From Chryseobacterium cupriresistens (lineage in GTDB: Bacteria > Bacteroidota > Bacteroidia > Flavobacteriales > Weeksellaceae): a stretch of 64,000 nt of DNA. Below, piece after piece: positions 62,767 through 64,000 of the stretch. The notes below the pieces were generated by a model. It saw only the letters and a program-made list of their open reading frames with translations, was not told where the DNA came from and searched no databases. The translations under genes and the position numbers were made by a program. The stretch spans positions 558,001 through 622,000 of the forward strand of contig NZ_JBKKJT010000003.1 of NCBI RefSeq assembly GCF_046614675.1, read 5' to 3'. Every line of letters starts with the position of its first letter. Within the stretch, counting starts at the first letter, position 1.

Positions 62767-62898
62767 TATTTAAAGCTTAATACTTTCTGTGTAAGGATAA
62801 ATAGCTGATGGTGAGTTCTTAATGTTTATGTTTGACAAACTTGAGAAAATAAAGTTTTCTGCAAAGTTGCAGAAATACGAATTTTATTGAAAAAATAT

Positions 62899-62929
62899 TT
62901 TGTCAGTAATAAAAAACTTTCTATATTTG
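62899..62929 (+). promoter_or_regulatory. Promoter of the tRNA-Ser gene
   Basis: -33 TTTG (62899-62902), a 19-base spacer, -7 TATATTTG (62922-62929): a complete match to the bacteroidetal consensus, 34 bases before the mature tRNA. Confidence 0.8.
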
Positions 62930-62963
62930 CACCACTGAAAACAACGGTGCTACCAGAGTTTAA

Positions 62964-63048
62964 GGAGAGTTGGCAGAGTGGTCGATTGCGGCAGTCTTGA
63001 AAACTGTTGACTGTAACAGGTCCGGGGGTTCGAATCCCTCACTCTCCG
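62964..63048 (+). tRNA. tRNA-Ser (anticodon UGA)
   Basis: An 85-nt class II tRNA: acceptor stem GGAGAGT/ACTCTCC with discriminator G, D-arm 'GGCAGAGTGGTCGA', anticodon stem GCAGT/ACTGT with loop CTTGAAA (anticodon TGA), a long variable arm ('TGACTGTAACAGGTCCG' region), and T-loop GGTTCGAATCC. The long variable arm and UGA anticodon identify serine. CCA is not fully encoded (CA follows the discriminator). Own promoter upstream and terminator downstream; single-gene unit. Confidence 0.95.
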
Positions 63049-63051
63049 CAA

Positions 63052-63087
63052 AAATCCTTGAATCAAATGATTCAAGGATTTTTTTAT
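63052..63087 (+). terminator. Terminator of the tRNA-Ser gene
   Basis: AAATCCTTGAATCA-AA-TGATTCAAGGATTT with following T run: a 14-bp perfect stem starting 4 bases after the tRNA. Confidence 0.92.
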
Positions 63088-63140
63088 TGCTCATCATTCT
63101 AAAGAGCAATTCCTTAGAATCACATCTGATAAATGATTTT

Positions 63141-63305
63141 TCATATTCTGGACATTGTCCTGAATTCGGTAGGTCTCATATTGGTAAGTTGATAAAAATT
63201 ATTGCTGAAAGCGGCAATATGGGAGTACCCAATTTCATAGGTAATTTCAGTCATATTCAGATCGGTATCTTTAATTAATTCCATAGGCCGGAAAATCTTA
63301 AGCAT
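63141..63305 (-). pseudogene. C-terminal remnant of an AraC-family regulator
   Basis: A 54-codon minus-strand ORF (ATG 63303-63305, stop 63141-63143) with a TAA two codons upstream. Its product, 'KIFRPMELIKDTDLNMTEIT' continuing 'YEIGYSHIAAFSNNFYQLTN' and 'MRPTEFR', is clearly the second HTH of AraC proteins (TD..i.eIa.eiGY....Fs..F...tg..P.efR). The N-terminal domain and first HTH are absent; no in-frame continuation is found in the AT-rich DNA to the right. A gene relic beside the tRNA. Confidence 0.7.
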
Positions 63306-63893
63306 TTTTTAGGATCAAGAAAAGAAAATATACATTATTAGAAAGCAGGTGATTCGTTAATGTAAATCTTTCAGATATTTTTAAGTTCAAGATTGGGAAA
63401 ACGTAACTTTCATCTAATCCTGCAGAATCCCATTTTTGCAGGTTTTTTTGTTCTCTGATTTCCGAAATTTTCAGGTGTTTCCAGGTGCTGTTTTGTGGAG
63501 TGTTTTCATGTTTACATTCTTATATCATATTATTGTTTAGGCTGACTGTTTCGTAATTATTTGTAGTTAGAGCGTAAAAAATGGTAATCGAAAATGATGA
63601 TTTGCCTCTTTTTTAATAATGAAAAGTGTGCTTTTTACATTTTTTTTTCGTGCAAAATGAAAAAAAAAATAATTGTTCTTATCATAATATTTATTCAAAA
63701 AAAAATAATCTTTTTAAGGGTATTGTGAAATTGCAATTGATTGTGAATTCATGTCTTATGAAATAAGTAAGTGTAAAATTAATGATAACCTTATCATATT
63801 TTTTATACAATTGATATCATAAAAATTCGATATGTAAATCATTGATAAGCAGTAGATAATAGCGGATTTATTTTTTTTATTCAGATGAATTTT
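63306..63893. other. AT-rich intergenic DNA
   Basis: About 590 bases with very high AT content and poly-A/T runs. A short minus-strand open stretch near 63310-63430 does not look like any protein. I see no RNA gene; the right end holds the promoter of the NUDIX gene. Confidence 0.4.
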
Positions 63894-63901
63894 TATATTT
63901 G
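63894..63901 (+). promoter_or_regulatory. -7 box of the NUDIX gene
   Basis: TATATTTG, a perfect TANNTTTG match, 28 bases before the ATG at 63929. The -33 position is T-rich without a clear TTTG. Confidence 0.5.
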
Positions 63902-63928
63902 TAATGTTACCAAAATGTTAACAAACTA

Positions 63929-64000
63929 ATGAATCAGAACTTTATTCATACCTATGTCTCTGTAGATTGTGTTGTCTTTGGATTTGACCATGAAAACAGG
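63929..64000 (+). CDS. NUDIX hydrolase/NrtR-like protein, N-terminal part
   Basis: An ATG at 63929 opens a frame that runs off the window after 24 codons ('MNQNFIHTYVSVDCVVFGFD', then 'HENR'). 'YVsVDcVVFGfd' is the first strand of the NUDIX fold in NrtR-type/ADP-ribose-binding proteins of flavobacteria, usually followed by the Nudix box, which is outside the window. Assignment rests on this short segment plus a good promoter box. Confidence 0.55.
   Translation, partial: MNQNFIHTYVSVDCVVFGFDHENR

Noticed and set aside
62970..63278. Plus-strand ORF of 102 codons
   Set aside because: It reads through the tRNA-Ser gene and its terminator; the 'AEWSIAAVLKTVDCNRSGGS' type product is a known artefact of tRNA-Ser sequences.

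Overview
The window looks like a chromosomal segment of a Weeksellaceae flavobacterium, most likely Chryseobacterium or a close relative. Evidence: low GC; proteins ending in type IX secretion (T9SS) sorting domains; lipoproteins; SusC-type TonB-dependent receptors; bacteroidetal promoters of the form TTTG-N19-21-TANNTTTG; almost no Shine-Dalgarno sequences; and a Bacteroidetes-type VgrG/Rhs module. There is no phage block, transposase or CRISPR array.

1-7270: Crp/Fnr regulator, MBL hydrolase, alpha/beta hydrolase, acetyltransferase, then two paralogous membrane-anchored TPR proteins with a cytoplasmic HTH tail. 7271-14041: a 1000-residue secreted metalloprotease, a TetX-like flavin monooxygenase with its AraC regulator, a second Crp/Fnr protein and a ketopantoate-reductase-like enzyme. 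14132-17180: an oxidative-stress/iron-sulfur cluster (ferredoxin, FMN reductase, DUF2480, superoxide dismutase) divergent from a SufR-like regulator, with two CAAC-N6-GTTG-type operators. 17203-27987: HAD phosphatase, then ECF sigma factor, FecR anti-sigma factor and TonB receptor, followed by a beta-helix lipoprotein, a T9SS cargo protein, a small lipoprotein and an S41 protease; this reads as one cell-surface-signalling uptake locus.

28069-39273: small helical protein, fatty-acid-hydroxylase-type membrane enzyme, MarR regulator divergent from a UvrA-like ABC protein with tandem palindromic operators, a phytase/TonB receptor pair, a TetR-Crp-SnoaL cluster, a membrane protein and a JmjC/cupin-like protein. 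39508-52514: metalloprotease, frameshifted small membrane gene, proline symporter, an ABC permease/ATPase pair followed by a double-glycine bacteriocin-like peptide too short for routine gene calling, MFS exporter with HxlR regulator, several enzymes and TPR/DinB/S41 proteins.

53061-62766 is the most distinctive part: VgrG, a TPR protein and a 1588-residue PAAR-Rhs effector form a tight operon. The Rhs protein ends in a short variable domain that looks like a GIY-YIG-type nuclease; it is followed by an AT-rich leucine-repeat protein (candidate immunity), a degraded ORF and an orphan gene. A tRNA-Ser(UGA) with clear promoter and terminator, an AraC remnant and the start of a NUDIX gene close the window. 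Coordinates and motifs were read by eye; no database search was run.
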